Shown here: one piece after another, positions 6,858 to 16,380 of the stretch
Numbering within the stretch: the first letter of the stretch is position 1
How the letters are laid out: each line of letters begins with the position of its first letter
Assembly (NCBI GenBank): GCA_030531595.1
Contig: JAUNND010000012.1
Coordinates: 1-41,368 of the forward strand
Length of the DNA stretch: 41,368 bases
Source: Eubacteriales bacterium
Lineage (GTDB): Bacteria > Bacillota > Clostridia > Oscillospirales > Oscillospiraceae
Direction: 5' to 3'
The notes under the pieces: generated by a model
Told to the model about the DNA's origin: nothing
The model's database searches: none
Seen by the model: only the letters and a program-made list of their open reading frames with translations
Made by a program: the position numbers and the translations under genes

Positions 6858-7568
6858 TCAAAGTCCTTTGATCCAACTGTCCCAATCGCGCTGCATATAA
6901 GTGTCGATGGCGATGGGGGTGCCGATGAATTTCGGGTCGTGGCCTTCCGCGAGGAATTTGTCGAGAAATTCCTTTTTGCCGGAGGTGTAGAGGACGGGAA
7001 CGCCGGATTTTTCGGAAACCTCTTTTATTATCTCATAGCCGTCTCTCAGCTCCGCCTCGGAGGTCGCGGTGGCGAGATTTGTGTTGTTTATCATGCCGGT
7101 TATTTTCAGCCTTGAATGTATCTGCATCTCTTCCTGCAAATGCATGATCTTTTCCACAGTACCGGCAAGCGGTCTGCGGGTGTTAACGACGTTGAGCACT
7201 TCAAGCTCTCCGCCCTCTTCCAGCATATCCATGAAATCCTGATGGTATCTGCCCAGAGCGGTCGAGCCTACCGCATCTCCGCCGACGTCGAAAACGACAG
7301 TGTCCCAGTCCATAGCGAAAGCGGAGGCGACCTCTGCGGGCAGAGAGAGCGTTTCGATACCGGAGCAGGAGTAATTCGGAGAGACAAGGCGTATCTCCTT
7401 CATGCGCGTCATCTGACCGCGCTCTGTAAGGCGGAAGTATGTGTTGACCATATCGAGGTCGAGGAGCTCCGTGCGCTCGCCGCGCTCTGCGGCCTTGAAA
7501 GCGAAATTCAGCGCCAGCTCTGTTTTGCCGCTGCCGTAATTGCCTATGAGAACATACATTTTTTTCAT
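6858..7568 (-). CDS. P-loop ATPase linked to the kor operon
   Basis: 236 residues from ATG 7568, with GGGTGG 5 bases upstream; a GTG three codons earlier is an alternative. A Walker A motif 'GNYGSGKTE' sits at residues 9-17, followed by 'LLDLDMVNTYFR' (a MinD/CobB-like second Asp) and 'TVVFDVGGDAVG' (Walker B-like). Cytoplasmic; no membrane segment. It is like the small ATPases of the SIMIBI class (MinD/ArsA/CobQ relatives). It lies directly upstream, on the same strand, of the kor genes, and a role in maturing or regulating the oxidoreductase is only an inference from position. Confidence 0.75.
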   Translation of the reverse strand: MKKMYVLIGNYGSGKTELALNFAFKAAERGERTELLDLDMVNTYFRLTERGQMTRMKEIRLVSPNYSCSGIETLSLPAEVASAFAMDWDTVVFDVGGDAVGSTALGRYHQDFMDMLEEGGELEVLNVVNTRRPLAGTVEKIMHLQEEMQIHSRLKITGMINNTNLATATSEAELRDGYEIIKEVSEKSGVPVLYTSGKKEFLDKFLAEGHDPKFIGTPIAIDTYMQRDWDSWIKGL

Positions 7569-7602
7569 ACATTCCACCCGCCTTGCTTTTTTACCACATA
7601 AC

Positions 7603-7631
7603 AGTTTAACATCAGCCATGACAAACGTCAA
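7603..7631 (-). promoter_or_regulatory. Promoter of the P-loop ATPase gene
   Basis: On the minus strand TTGACG, 17-base spacer, TAAACT, 34 bases before the start codon. The rest of the A/T-rich gap (7632-7830) shows no gene or other clear element. Confidence 0.6.
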
Positions 7632-7830
7632 TGTCCATAATAACCAACTTTCATGGAACGTAAAAGGACATTTTGACGAAAACATAAAATGAAATGATTT
7701 ATTTAAGAGCAAAAAGAGATAAAACATAAAATTATGTGCCAATAATAGAGCACAATTACCGAATACAGCAAAAAGAGAAGCCCCTGCCCTACTCAGTCCA
7801 CAAATCATTCATGTCTTTGTGCGTATACTC

Positions 7831-7865
7831 AAAAACCGCAGGAAGGCTCACTTCCTGCGGTTTTT
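7831..7865 (-). terminator. Terminator of the glg-PIG-L gene cluster
   Basis: AAAAACCGCAGGAAG / CTTCCTGCGGTTTTT arms with a 5-base loop, placed immediately after the stop codon of the PIG-L gene and followed by a T-run in the minus direction. Confidence 0.9.
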
Positions 7866-7867
7866 GT

Positions 7868-9820
7868 TCATGCACTTTTCAAATTCAGCACGAAATCTTT
7901 TGCTTCTCTCAAAATCACCCACGTATTGGAGTGGATCACGCCCTCGCGGAATTCCTTGCGCACATATTTTTCGATCTGCTGGGCAAGGCTTATCTTCCAT
8001 GTTTTGTCGTTTCGGACGTGAATGGTATCGCTGCACCTGCCGTCGGCGCTCGCCACGGTGACAAAGCAGTCCTCACCCTCGGGACAGGTAACATCCAGAA
8101 GTCCGTTTTCAAGCTTGGCGCGGCATCCGCTGCCGCCGGTGCAGGATACGCGCAGGTCGAGGCTCTGTGCGCTCGCGCCGCGGATATACATTTTGAAATA
8201 CTCGTGGCCGGTGGGATTTATATAGTAGTCATAGACAAATTCGCCGTCCTCGGTCATAAGCTTTAAGAACTTATAGTCTCGGGAAAAGGGTTTTTCAAAG
8301 GCTTCGACCTCGGCAAGTCCCGCTCTGTCGCCCTCGGTCTCAACGATCGTCACCTGTAATTTCGACATGGTACGCGCACCGAAGTCGAACTCCGCCGCGC
8401 TGCCGTTTTTCGGCAAAGCGCCGGTGTGTATCTCCGTGCCGCCGTCGAGCGTAATTATCGCGTCAAGAATGTTGTCCTCTAAGGAGGGATTGTCATAGAG
8501 CTTCACACGAGCAACGGATAACGGCTCGGTAAAGTGGAAGGTGACGGTCTTCTCCTTGTCCCATTTTGAGGGTATCCACACGTTCTGCGACGGCTCCACG
8601 GTGAGCTTGGGGTCTTTTCTGTCGTTGAGCATGAAGTCGTTGACAACGGACGGATCGCCGGAGGTCGCGTCCACATCGGTGTAATAGAGCATGGAATTCG
8701 TGTCTCTCTGCCAGAAAACTTTATCGCCGCTGATGATGCCGTCGGCGTATTTGCGCGTTTCGGTAGAGGCATAGCACTCAAGCGCCTTGTATATGCCGCA
8801 GGAGAACATGGAGCGTGAGAGTGTGTCCGCTTTTACGGGGAAACGTATTCTGTCGTTCCAGAGATAGACGTTGTTTTCCTGCGTGTACTCCTCGTGATTG
8901 GGGTTGATGGTCGAGGCGAGATTGACCTCATAGAAATCCTGCCGGTCGTAATAGGCGGTGGAGTAGGCAAAGCCCTTGAAAACGTCGGGCTTATAGTTGC
9001 GGTAGCCGTTGAGTATCTGCCCCATCGCCCTGTCAAACAGCAAACTTAAAAGCCTGTGGTCGGCGTGCTCGTCATAGTCCGAGCAGAAGATCACGTCTGG
9101 GCGGTATTCCAGCAGAATGTCGTGGATATCCCCGACCATGTTTTCAAGCGTGTAGTCTCTGCCCTCACGGTAGGCGGGATGTGTCGGCGTGCCGTAGGTC
9201 TGCGTTTTGCCTGCGTGGGAGGTCACGATCCTGTCCTCGGGGAGAAAATATATCTCGGTATCGCCTTCATAGAGGCTGTCGCCGTAGCCGAGGAAGATAA
9301 GATGATCCTCGGGGACGCCGCATTTTGCCATACCCTCGATCGTCTCGGCGAAACGCTGCTCGGCGCTTACCTGCATATCTCCGTTTGTGAGATAGACAAC
9401 GTAGACCTGACTGCCGTACTTGACATACTGCTCCAGAACGCCGCCTAAAAGGTTTATCTCGTCATCCTCATGCGGCACGAAAACCATGACTCGCCGCCCG
9501 GAGAAAACGTCGGCTTTCCCCGTATCCTCGTCGGCGTAAACACCGTTTTCATACAGGCTGCGCCACAGCAGAAAGCCGAAAACGAGTGCGGCGATCAGCA
9601 GAAGCGTTACAATAAACGTAACGATACGCACTATTCCCGCGTCAAAGCGGCGGAAAATAAGCATCAGCACAAGCGCCGAAGCAAAAATGATGGCTGCAAG
9701 TACAGGGGAAAGCGCGGAAGTGCTTTTTGCAAACGCCATATCGCACACGAAAAACACTTCAAGCGCAAAGATTACGGAGGCAAAAATTCCGGAGCCTTTT
9801 CGACCCTTAGTTTTTTCCAT
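7868..9820 (-). CDS. Membrane-anchored PIG-L family deacetylase with discoidin-like domain
   Basis: 650 residues. Three hydrophobic segments (about 13-31, 37-56, 65-86) anchor it in the membrane. A PIG-L/LmbE domain follows, with the zinc-binding motif 'PHEDDE' (116-121, a variant of PHPDDE) and 'DEHADH' (250-255). About residues 395-510 resemble an F5/8 type C (discoidin) carbohydrate-binding fold ('WIPSKWDKEKTVTFHF...VARVKLYDNPS'). Family members remove N-acetyl groups from GlcNAc-containing substrates; the catalytic part is probably outside the cell here, acting on surface or environmental glycans. GGAGG lies 6 bases before the ATG, and the start overlaps the kinase gene by 14 bases, so it is the last gene of the glg cluster. 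The substrate is unknown. Confidence 0.85.
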   Translation of the reverse strand: MEKTKGRKGSGIFASVIFALEVFFVCDMAFAKSTSALSPVLAAIIFASALVLMLIFRRFDAGIVRIVTFIVTLLLIAALVFGFLLWRSLYENGVYADEDTGKADVFSGRRVMVFVPHEDDEINLLGGVLEQYVKYGSQVYVVYLTNGDMQVSAEQRFAETIEGMAKCGVPEDHLIFLGYGDSLYEGDTEIYFLPEDRIVTSHAGKTQTYGTPTHPAYREGRDYTLENMVGDIHDILLEYRPDVIFCSDYDEHADHRLLSLLFDRAMGQILNGYRNYKPDVFKGFAYSTAYYDRQDFYEVNLASTINPNHEEYTQENNVYLWNDRIRFPVKADTLSRSMFSCGIYKALECYASTETRKYADGIISGDKVFWQRDTNSMLYYTDVDATSGDPSVVNDFMLNDRKDPKLTVEPSQNVWIPSKWDKEKTVTFHFTEPLSVARVKLYDNPSLEDNILDAIITLDGGTEIHTGALPKNGSAAEFDFGARTMSKLQVTIVETEGDRAGLAEVEAFEKPFSRDYKFLKLMTEDGEFVYDYYINPTGHEYFKMYIRGASAQSLDLRVSCTGGSGCRAKLENGLLDVTCPEGEDCFVTVASADGRCSDTIHVRNDKTWKISLAQQIEKYVRKEFREGVIHSNTWVILREAKDFVLNLKSA

Positions 9821-10721
9821 TTCTTCCTCCGTTCTCCGTGATCTTCACAAGCTTCTCACTGTTGGGTTCGCTGCTGAGGCAGGTTATCATTCCCGCCTGT
9901 ATGCAGCACTGCGCTGTATTTTCAAGGCTGAGACTGTTCAGTCCCGCCCATATTATCGCTGCCATCACCGCGTCGCCGGCGCCGGTAGTGTTTACTATCC
10001 GACACCGTTCACACGAAAGCTTAATAAGCTTTTCGCCCTCACGCGCTAAAAGTCCTTCGCTGCCGAGGCTGATGAACACACGCTTTGCATCAAGCGCCTT
10101 CGCGCAGTCTTCGGGCCATATCCTGCCGGTGAGAGTCTGCGCCTCGATAAGATTGGGTTTTATCGCGCTGAGGCTTGAAACGATGTTAATAAGCCTCGGT
10201 GCCTTGGCGGTGGAGACGGGGTCTGCGTACATGGGCGCGGTGATATGCCGTGCGCAGTATTCAAGCGTCTCCTGTTCCAGATTGGCGTCCAGCACCACGG
10301 CGCCGAAGGTGTTTATTACCTCAATATATTGCGCGACATACTCCGGTGTTATGCGCTTTGTGATGTCCATATCGGCAACGGCAAGCTGCATCTCGCCCTG
10401 CTCATCGGTGATATACATATAGGTCGAGCTGCGCTCATCAGGGAAAACGGCGCACATCGAAGTGTCGATCCCTAAGTCTTCACAGCTTTCAAGCAGGGTC
10501 TTGCCGTAGATATCTCCGCCGAGGGCTGAGATAAGGCTCACCTCAACGCCTAAAATGCGCAGATCGTGGGCGATGTTGCGCCCCACGCCGCCGGGAGCGG
10601 CGGAGATCACGCCGGGGTTGGAGTCGCGTTTTACGGTGCGTTTATCGGGTTTTCCGCATATATCCATATTCACGCCGCCGATAATAACGGCGGCGTGAGA
10701 ATTGTTTCTTACAGCATCCAT
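9807..10721 (-). CDS. PfkB-family kinase, pseudouridine kinase-like
   Basis: 304 residues. Both ribokinase-family signatures are present: 'PGGVGRNIAHDLRILG' (about 43-58) and 'NTTGAGDAVMAAI' (244-256, catalytic Asp250). 'GEMQLAVADMDI' and 'VVLDANLEQETLEYC' are more like PsuK-type pseudouridine kinases than fructokinases, but no psuG partner is present, so specificity stays open. The ATG lies within the last codons of glgP (13-base overlap) and the stop overlaps the PIG-L start, giving a tightly packed operon. Confidence 0.8.
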   Translation of the reverse strand: MDAVRNNSHAAVIIGGVNMDICGKPDKRTVKRDSNPGVISAAPGGVGRNIAHDLRILGVEVSLISALGGDIYGKTLLESCEDLGIDTSMCAVFPDERSSTYMYITDEQGEMQLAVADMDITKRITPEYVAQYIEVINTFGAVVLDANLEQETLEYCARHITAPMYADPVSTAKAPRLINIVSSLSAIKPNLIEAQTLTGRIWPEDCAKALDAKRVFISLGSEGLLAREGEKLIKLSCERCRIVNTTGAGDAVMAAIIWAGLNSLSLENTAQCCIQAGMITCLSSEPNSEKLVKITENGGRNGKN

Positions 10722-13108
10722 ATGTTTTTCGCGTATTCGCCGATGGCTCTGTCGGCGGCAAAGATACCGCTGCGGGCGGTATTCATTATATTGAGGCGGG
10801 CAAGCTCGCCGTTATCGCGGATGCGTCCGTAAAGTCTGCGCTGGCAGTCGGCATAGGCGCGGTAGTCGGCAACGAGCATATACTGGTCGCCGCCGTAGAT
10901 AAGACCGGAGACAAGATCGGAATAGCTCTTACCGTCGCGGAAGCCCTGAGAGAAGCGGTCAAATACGCGCTTTATCTCCCAATCGCTGTTGGCGGCGGCA
11001 TTGGGGTCATAGCCGTTTGCACGCAGAGAAGCGATCTCGTCGGTATGCAGACCGAACAGGAACATATTGCTGTCGCCTAACTGCTCGTACATCTCGACGT
11101 TTGCACCGTCCAGTGTGCCGATGGTGACGGCGCCGTTCATCATAAGCTTCATGCAGCCTGTGCCGGAAGCTTCCTTACCGGCAGTAGATATCTGCTCGGA
11201 CACCTGTGCGGCGGGGACGATGGCTTCGGCGGCGGAGACACGGTAATTTTCCACAAAGTAGACCTGCAGTCTGTCTTTGCACACAGGATCGTTGTTGATG
11301 TCGTCAGCCATAGACAGAAGAAGCTCGATAATGCGCTTTGCGGTCTTGTATCCCGCGGCGGCCTTAGCGCCGAAAACAAAGGTGCGCGGTACGAAGTCCA
11401 TACCGGGATCGTCGTGAAGCTGCATCTGCAATGACGCGATACTCATGGCGCACAGAAGCTGGCGCTTGTACTCATGCAGACGCTTTATCTGCACGTCCAT
11501 GATCGCGTCCGTATTGAGCGTGAAACCGTCATTTCTCTTTGCAAACCGGGCAAAACGGAGCTTGTTGTCATACTTGACGCTCAATATACGTTCACGGACG
11601 GCACTGTCATCGGCATAGCTTGCCAGATTGCCCAGCAATTCGGGCTTTGTGAGATAATCGTCATTCCCGTTGAGATCACAGACAAGAGAGTGCAGACCGG
11701 GATTGATCTGCGCAAGCCAGCGGCGGTGGTCGATGCCGTTGGTGACATGGGTGAAGCGTTCGCCGCGAATTTCACAGACATCCCTGAACAGGTCGTTTTT
11801 AAGAATGTCGCCGTGGAGACGGGAAACGCCGTTGACGCGGTAGCAGGCGGCAAGGCACATATTCGCCATGTAGACCTGACCGTCGTGGATGATGAGATTG
11901 CGGCCGGTCTTCTCGCCCTGACCGAAGAACATCATCAGATAATCGCACCAGCGTTTATTGATCTCGCAGATGATCTCCCAGACGCGGGGCAGAAGCTTCT
12001 GCATGAGGGACTGCGGCCAGTGCTCCAGAGCCTCGCTCATGACGGTGTGGTTGGTGTATGCAACGCTCTTGCGCACGATAGACCACGCCTCGTCCCAGCC
12101 GAGATTATAATCGTCCATGAAAAGGCGCATAAGCTCGGGGATAATGAGCGTGGGGTGGGTGTCGTTTATCTGGATAACATGATGCTCTGCAAAATTGCGG
12201 ATATCGCCCCACTTTTTGATGTGCTTTCTGACGATGTCCTGCGCGGAGGCAGAGACAAAGAAGTACTGCTGCTTGAGTCTCAGCTCCTTGCCCTCGATGT
12301 GTTCATCGGCGGGATAGAGCACCTTTGTGATGACCTCCGCCATAGTGCGCTGTTCAAGACTCTTGACGTAAGCGCCCTCGGAGAAGAGGAACATATCAAG
12401 AGAGTTGGGGCTTTTCGCGTCCCAGAGTCTGAGCGTGTTTATCTCATTTCCGCCGTAGCCCGCGATCAGCATATCGCGGGGCAGAGCGATAACGGAGGTA
12501 TAGCCGGTATACTCGGCGGTATAGTGACCGTAGTTGTCCCAGTGGGGAGAGACCTGACCGCCGAAGCGTACCTCGACCTCGTCCTCGTGGCGGGGAATGA
12601 GCCAGCTCTCGGCGGCGCTGCGCCAGTTGTCGGCGATCTCGGTCTGTCTGCCGTCGGCGAATTTCTGTTTGAAGATACCCAGCTCATAGCAGATCGAATA
12701 GCCGGTCGCCTCCATGCCCATGGTCGCCATGGAGTCCATATAGCAGGCCGCAAGTCTGCCCAAGCCGCCGTTGCCGAGACCCGCGTCCGGCTCTTCCTCA
12801 AAGATGTCGGAGGCGTTGTGACCCAGGTCCTCCAGTGCGCCGATGACCGCCTCGGAGATGCCGAGGTTATAGGCATTTTTCATAAGGCTCCTGCCCATGA
12901 GGAACTCCATGGACATATAGTGGACCTCTTTAACGGCATGGGTGGGATTTTCGGCAGCAAGAAATCTGCTCATTATCTCGCGTATAACTATGGCTGTCGC
13001 CTGAAAGATCTGTTCGTTGGTGGCATTTTTGCTTTCAACGGAAAAGTTGGCGCAGAGCTTGTCCTCTATGGCGCTTCTGACCTCGTCTCTTGAAATCTGA
13101 CCTGTCAT
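10709..13108 (-). CDS. glgP: Glycogen/alpha-glucan phosphorylase
   Basis: 799 residues, full length for the bacterial GT35 family. 'NGGLGRLAACYMDSMATMG' and the pyridoxal-phosphate motif 'EASGTGCMKLMMNGAVTIGT' (PLP lysine near K654) identify it; most homologues have GTGNMK where this has GTGCMK. It releases glucose 1-phosphate from alpha-1,4-glucans in the cytoplasm, the degradative partner of the upstream GlgC/GlgD. AGGAGG precedes the ATG. It has its own consensus promoter and a 5' hairpin, so its level can differ from glgCD. Confidence 0.95.
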   Translation of the reverse strand: MTGQISRDEVRSAIEDKLCANFSVESKNATNEQIFQATAIVIREIMSRFLAAENPTHAVKEVHYMSMEFLMGRSLMKNAYNLGISEAVIGALEDLGHNASDIFEEEPDAGLGNGGLGRLAACYMDSMATMGMEATGYSICYELGIFKQKFADGRQTEIADNWRSAAESWLIPRHEDEVEVRFGGQVSPHWDNYGHYTAEYTGYTSVIALPRDMLIAGYGGNEINTLRLWDAKSPNSLDMFLFSEGAYVKSLEQRTMAEVITKVLYPADEHIEGKELRLKQQYFFVSASAQDIVRKHIKKWGDIRNFAEHHVIQINDTHPTLIIPELMRLFMDDYNLGWDEAWSIVRKSVAYTNHTVMSEALEHWPQSLMQKLLPRVWEIICEINKRWCDYLMMFFGQGEKTGRNLIIHDGQVYMANMCLAACYRVNGVSRLHGDILKNDLFRDVCEIRGERFTHVTNGIDHRRWLAQINPGLHSLVCDLNGNDDYLTKPELLGNLASYADDSAVRERILSVKYDNKLRFARFAKRNDGFTLNTDAIMDVQIKRLHEYKRQLLCAMSIASLQMQLHDDPGMDFVPRTFVFGAKAAAGYKTAKRIIELLLSMADDINNDPVCKDRLQVYFVENYRVSAAEAIVPAAQVSEQISTAGKEASGTGCMKLMMNGAVTIGTLDGANVEMYEQLGDSNMFLFGLHTDEIASLRANGYDPNAAANSDWEIKRVFDRFSQGFRDGKSYSDLVSGLIYGGDQYMLVADYRAYADCQRRLYGRIRDNGELARLNIMNTARSGIFAADRAIGEYAKNIWML

Positions 13109-13133
13109 TTGTTGTCCTCCTGTTGAATATAAA

Positions 13134-13163
13134 GCGGAGATGAGAAAGAAATCTCATCTCCGC
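13134..13163 (-). promoter_or_regulatory. Hairpin in the glgP leader
   Basis: A perfect 12-bp stem (GCGGAGATGAGA/TCTCATCTCCGC) with a 6-base loop starts about 8 bases after the expected glgP transcript start and is followed by TTTATATT. It could stabilise the mRNA or act as a weak attenuator; it could also stop read-through from glgD. Confidence 0.6.
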
Positions 13164-13177
13164 ATCTCATTATTTAT

Positions 13178-13206
13178 ATTATAGCTTTGTGTTTTATCTC
13201 CGTCAA
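13178..13206 (-). promoter_or_regulatory. Promoter of glgP
   Basis: On the minus strand TTGACG, 17-base spacer, TATAAT, in the 149-base gap between glgD and glgP. Confidence 0.8.
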
Positions 13207-13257
13207 GAGACTTTATCGCGCCGTTGAATTTTTAGTTACTTTAAACTATCCATATGC

Positions 13258-14379
13258 TTATTTGTCGGCTTTTACAATGGCGTTTTTGGGGATGATATTG
13301 GGATGGCTGGGACTGCCGATGTTCTTTGCCCCCGCTTCAAAGCAAACGTGCTTATCGGCTATCACGTAGTTCAGCTCACAGCCGCTTTCCACGACACAGT
13401 CCTGCATGATGATGCAGTTTTTGAGCTTCGCGCCCTTGCCGATACGCGCTCCCGAGGAGATAATGCAGTTTTCGATCTCGCCCTCGATGATGCAGTTGTC
13501 GGCAACGAGGCTGTTAGTGGCTTTGGAGTCTTCGCCGTAATAGGAGCTGACGCCCTCCATGTGTTTTGTGCGCACGGGTCTGTCGGCGGGGAATATCTCA
13601 TAGATGTTTTTCTTGAGAAGCATATCCATGTTGGCTATGTAATAATCCTCCACGGTGCGGATAATGCTGGCATAGCCGGTGTGGATATAGGTGTTGATGC
13701 GTCCGCCGTTTTCGAGGTAATTTCTCAGACAGTCGCGGTGGAAGCGGAACTGCTCCTTTTCTCTGCACTCGTCCATCATTTCCAGAAGGACGTCTTTCTT
13801 TATAATATATCCTTCCAGAGCGCAGACGCCCTCGCCGCCGGTCCTGTCAAAGCGCAGAGCCTTTGCAAAGCCGTCCTCGCCGACAACATAGCGGTGGTGC
13901 GTTCCGGCAAGCTCTCTGTCGGTGCAGATGGCGGTGACGTCGGCATTTCTTTCAAGATGGCACTTTATGACGGCATCCAGATCGATATTAACGCAGGCAG
14001 AGCCTAAAAGCAGAATGATATTGTCCTCTTTTATGTCATGGACATAGGAGGAAACGGCGTTGAGAGCCTCCATCGTGCCGGTATAGTCGCCGCGGTGGTA
14101 TCCGGGCAGACCGAAGGGTGGCAGCATACGCAGACCGCCGTCCCTGCGTGCCATATCCCACGGTTTTCCGTTGCTGATATGGTCTAAGAGGGACTGATAA
14201 TCTCTCTTCATGATAACGCCGCAGTTGTGGACACCGGCATTACGCAGAGAAGAAAGCGCAAGGTCTATGAGTCTGAATCTGCCGCAGAAGACCAGCGAGG
14301 CGGAGGTACGTTCCCGCACAAGATCACCGAGATCCTTGGAAGCGCCGTAAGCAAAGATTATTCCGTGAAAACCCTTCAT
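13258..14379 (-). CDS. glgD: Glucose-1-phosphate adenylyltransferase, GlgD subunit
   Basis: 373 residues. The nucleotidyltransferase fold is followed by a left-handed beta-helix of hexapeptide repeats ('NCIIEGEIENCIISSGARIGKGAKLKNCI', written across about 295-325). The N-terminal pyrophosphorylase signature is relaxed ('FAYGASKDLGDLVRERTSASLVF') compared with GlgC, as in the non-catalytic or regulatory GlgD subunit of Firmicutes heterotetramers. GAGGAGG overlaps the glgC stop and the start is 3 bases after it, so the two subunits are translated together. Cytoplasmic; makes ADP-glucose with GlgC. Confidence 0.93.
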   Translation of the reverse strand: MKGFHGIIFAYGASKDLGDLVRERTSASLVFCGRFRLIDLALSSLRNAGVHNCGVIMKRDYQSLLDHISNGKPWDMARRDGGLRMLPPFGLPGYHRGDYTGTMEALNAVSSYVHDIKEDNIILLLGSACVNIDLDAVIKCHLERNADVTAICTDRELAGTHHRYVVGEDGFAKALRFDRTGGEGVCALEGYIIKKDVLLEMMDECREKEQFRFHRDCLRNYLENGGRINTYIHTGYASIIRTVEDYYIANMDMLLKKNIYEIFPADRPVRTKHMEGVSSYYGEDSKATNSLVADNCIIEGEIENCIISSGARIGKGAKLKNCIIMQDCVVESGCELNYVIADKHVCFEAGAKNIGSPSHPNIIPKNAIVKADK

Positions 14380-14382
14380 CTC

Positions 14383-15576
14383 TCAGACCTCCTCACTTGA
14401 ATAAATCATGGCATTCGGGGCAACGACCGCGCCGCTTCTGACGGTGACGTCCGGGCCGACAGTCGCAACGCCCCAATTCTCCGAGCCGTCCGGGTCAGCG
14501 CCCACAACGGCACCGGCCTTGACCACGACGTTTTCTCCGAGCATCGCGTATTTGACTACCGCGCCTTCCTCAACGATCGCGCCGGGCATGAGCACGCTGT
14601 ACTCAACGACCGCGCCCTCGCCGACCTCGGCCTTGGGAGAAAGCACGGAGTTTGCGACACGGCCGCGCACCGTGCAGCCCTCGGTGAGGATGGAGTGGAC
14701 AACGGAGGCGTTTTCGCCCACGTAATGCGGCGGGCAGGCGGGAGAACGGGAGCTTATGGGCCAGCTCGGATCAAAGAGATCGATGTTGCCGATGGAGAGC
14801 ATATCCATGTTGGCGTCCCACAGGCTCGTGATCGTTCCGACATCGCGCCAGTAGCCGCTGAAACGGAAGGGCAGCAGTCTTTCACCGGCGTTGAGCATAT
14901 TGGGGATGATGTTCTTGCCGAAGTCCTTGCTGGAATTGGGGTCGTTCTCGTCCTCAATGAGATATCTGCGCAGCTTTTTCCACGTGAATATGTAGATACC
15001 CATGGAGGCAAGGTCGCTCTTGGGGTGCTTGGGCTTTTCCTCGAACTCATTGATGAAGCCGTCCTCACCGACGTTCATGATGCCCATTCTCGTTGCCTCC
15101 TGCATGGACACCTGCTGAACGGCGATGGTGCAGTCGGCATTGTTTTCCTTATGCGCCTGAAGCATCTCGGCATAATCCATTTTGTAGATATGGTCGCCGG
15201 AGAGGATAAGCACATAGTCCGGGTCATAGCTTTCTATGAAGCCCATGTTCTGATAGATTGCATTTGCCGTGCCGGAGAACCAGGAGCCCTTTTCGCCTGC
15301 ACTCTGATACGGCGGCAGGATATACACGCCGCCGTCGGACACGTCCAGATCCCACGGCTGACCGTTGCCTATGTAGCTGTTGAGCTGCAAAGGACGGTAC
15401 TGCGTGAGAACGCCGACCGTATCAATGCCGGAATTGGCGCAGTTTGACAGCGGAAAGTCGATAATTCTGTACTTACCGCCGAAGGGTACACTGGGCTTTG
15501 CAACGTTCTGCGTCAGCGCATAGAGTCTTGAACCCTGTCCGCCCGCCAGAAGCATTGCAATACAGTTTTTCTTCAA
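14383..15576 (-). CDS. glgC: Glucose-1-phosphate adenylyltransferase, catalytic subunit
   Basis: 397 residues. '[20 protein letters not shown]' is the intact ATP-binding signature, '[12 protein letters not shown]' and '[14 protein letters not shown]' follow, and the C-terminus is a hexapeptide beta-helix. It commits glucose 1-phosphate to glycogen by making ADP-glucose. The start is a TTG at 15576, judged by alignment of the N-terminus, with only a weak GAAG ribosome site. It is the first gene of the glg cluster. Its promoter is not obvious; a T-rich stretch and a degenerate REP element lie upstream. Confidence 0.93.
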   Translation of the reverse strand: MKKNCIAMLLAGGQGSRLYALTQNVAKPSVPFGGKYRIIDFPLSNCANSGIDTVGVLTQYRPLQLNSYIGNGQPWDLDVSDGGVYILPPYQSAGEKGSWFSGTANAIYQNMGFIESYDPDYVLILSGDHIYKMDYAEMLQAHKENNADCTIAVQQVSMQEATRMGIMNVGEDGFINEFEEKPKHPKSDLASMGIYIFTWKKLRRYLIEDENDPNSSKDFGKNIIPNMLNAGERLLPFRFSGYWRDVGTITSLWDANMDMLSIGNIDLFDPSWPISSRSPACPPHYVGENASVVHSILTEGCTVRGRVANSVLSPKAEVGEGAVVEYSVLMPGAIVEEGAVVKYAMLGENVVVKAGAVVGADPDGSENWGVATVGPDVTVRSGAVVAPNAMIYSSEEV

Positions 15577-15646
15577 TGGTATCGTCTTCTTTCTTTTAAA
15601 TTTTTTTTGTTATGCCTCTGCTGTGTAATTTTGTACGGGTTTAATT

Positions 15647-15726
15647 CCGTTGGGCGGGGTCTTGCTCCCGCCTAAAAGTTGATGTCTCCTTTTTTTTAGG
15701 GGGGGTGCAACCCCCCGCCCTACGGG
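15647..15726. repeat. Degenerate REP-like palindrome, copy 3
   Basis: CCGTTGGGCGGGGTCTTGCT at the left and GGTGCAACCCCCCGCCCTAC at the right form an imperfect inverted repeat of the same family as 6761-6847 and 21005-21089. It lies between glgC and the end of pth. Confidence 0.65.
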
Positions 15727-15733
15727 TTGGCAT

Positions 15734-16327
15734 TTATTTTGTATTAAACTTATTCATGCATCTTTCGCCGCCTTCTTCTATATAGCATACGGCGGCTTTG
15801 GCGGCTTTTTTGGCGGCTTCCGCCATATCGACGGCGTCCTGATTGCGGAAAACGCCTAAGACCCAGTCCTTCACGTCATAGTCGGGATGGGGCGGTGCGC
15901 CCACGCCGAGACGGATACGGGGAAACTCCTCCGTGCCGAGATGTTCAATAATGTTTTTAAGCCCGTTGTGACCGCCCGCACTGCCCTTCATGCGCACGCG
16001 CAGCTTTCCTATGGGCAGAGACATTTCGTCGGAGATAACAATAACATGGTCGGGCTGTATCTTATAGAACTTCGCCGCCTTTGAGACAGCCTCGCCGGAA
16101 AGGTTCATAAAGGTCTGCGGCTTCATGATCATGACGCTCTGCCCCGCCACGGTGCAGACGGCGGTCAGTGCGCTGAATTTTGCCTTATTTATATTCACGT
16201 TAAGGTCCTTCGCCAGCGCGTCGGCGGTCATGAAGCCGGCGTTATGGCGTGTACCCTCGTACTTAGGTCCCGGATTGCCGAGACAGACTATGAGCCATGT
16301 CGGGGCATTGGATGATTTAAAAAACAT
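15734..16327 (-). CDS. pth: Peptidyl-tRNA hydrolase
   Basis: 197 residues, usual length. 'LGNPGPKYEGTRHNAGF' holds the catalytic His28; 'MKPQTFMNLSGEAV' and 'GSAGGHNGLKNI' are the other Pth signatures. It recycles tRNAs by cleaving peptidyl-tRNA that falls off ribosomes. It lies 53 bases downstream of prs, with a hairpin between, an arrangement common in Firmicutes. Confidence 0.96.
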   Translation of the reverse strand: MFFKSSNAPTWLIVCLGNPGPKYEGTRHNAGFMTADALAKDLNVNINKAKFSALTAVCTVAGQSVMIMKPQTFMNLSGEAVSKAAKFYKIQPDHVIVISDEMSLPIGKLRVRMKGSAGGHNGLKNIIEHLGTEEFPRIRLGVGAPPHPDYDVKDWVLGVFRNQDAVDMAEAAKKAAKAAVCYIEEGGERCMNKFNTK

Positions 16328-16348
16328 TTTCCGTCCTCAACAACGCAA

Positions 16349-16374
16349 AAGGGCGATATAATATATCGCCCCTT
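16349..16374 (-). terminator. Hairpin/terminator between prs and pth
   Basis: GGGGCGATAT/ATATCGCCC on the minus strand, followed by TTTTGC, lies just after the prs stop; read-through to pth is likely because no clear pth promoter is seen. Confidence 0.65.
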
Positions 16375-16380
16375 GTATTA

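Noticed and set aside
7568-7808. N-terminal extension of the P-loop ATPase
   Set aside because: The extra 80 codons lie over the promoter and A/T-rich gap and resemble no domain; the Walker A motif is normally near the N-terminus.
11474-13093. Long plus-strand open frame opposite glgP (539 codons)
   Set aside because: It is a shadow of the GC-rich coding strand of glgP, with no ribosome site or recognisable domain. The same applies to the long antisense frames opposite korA, glgC, prfB and the foldase gene.
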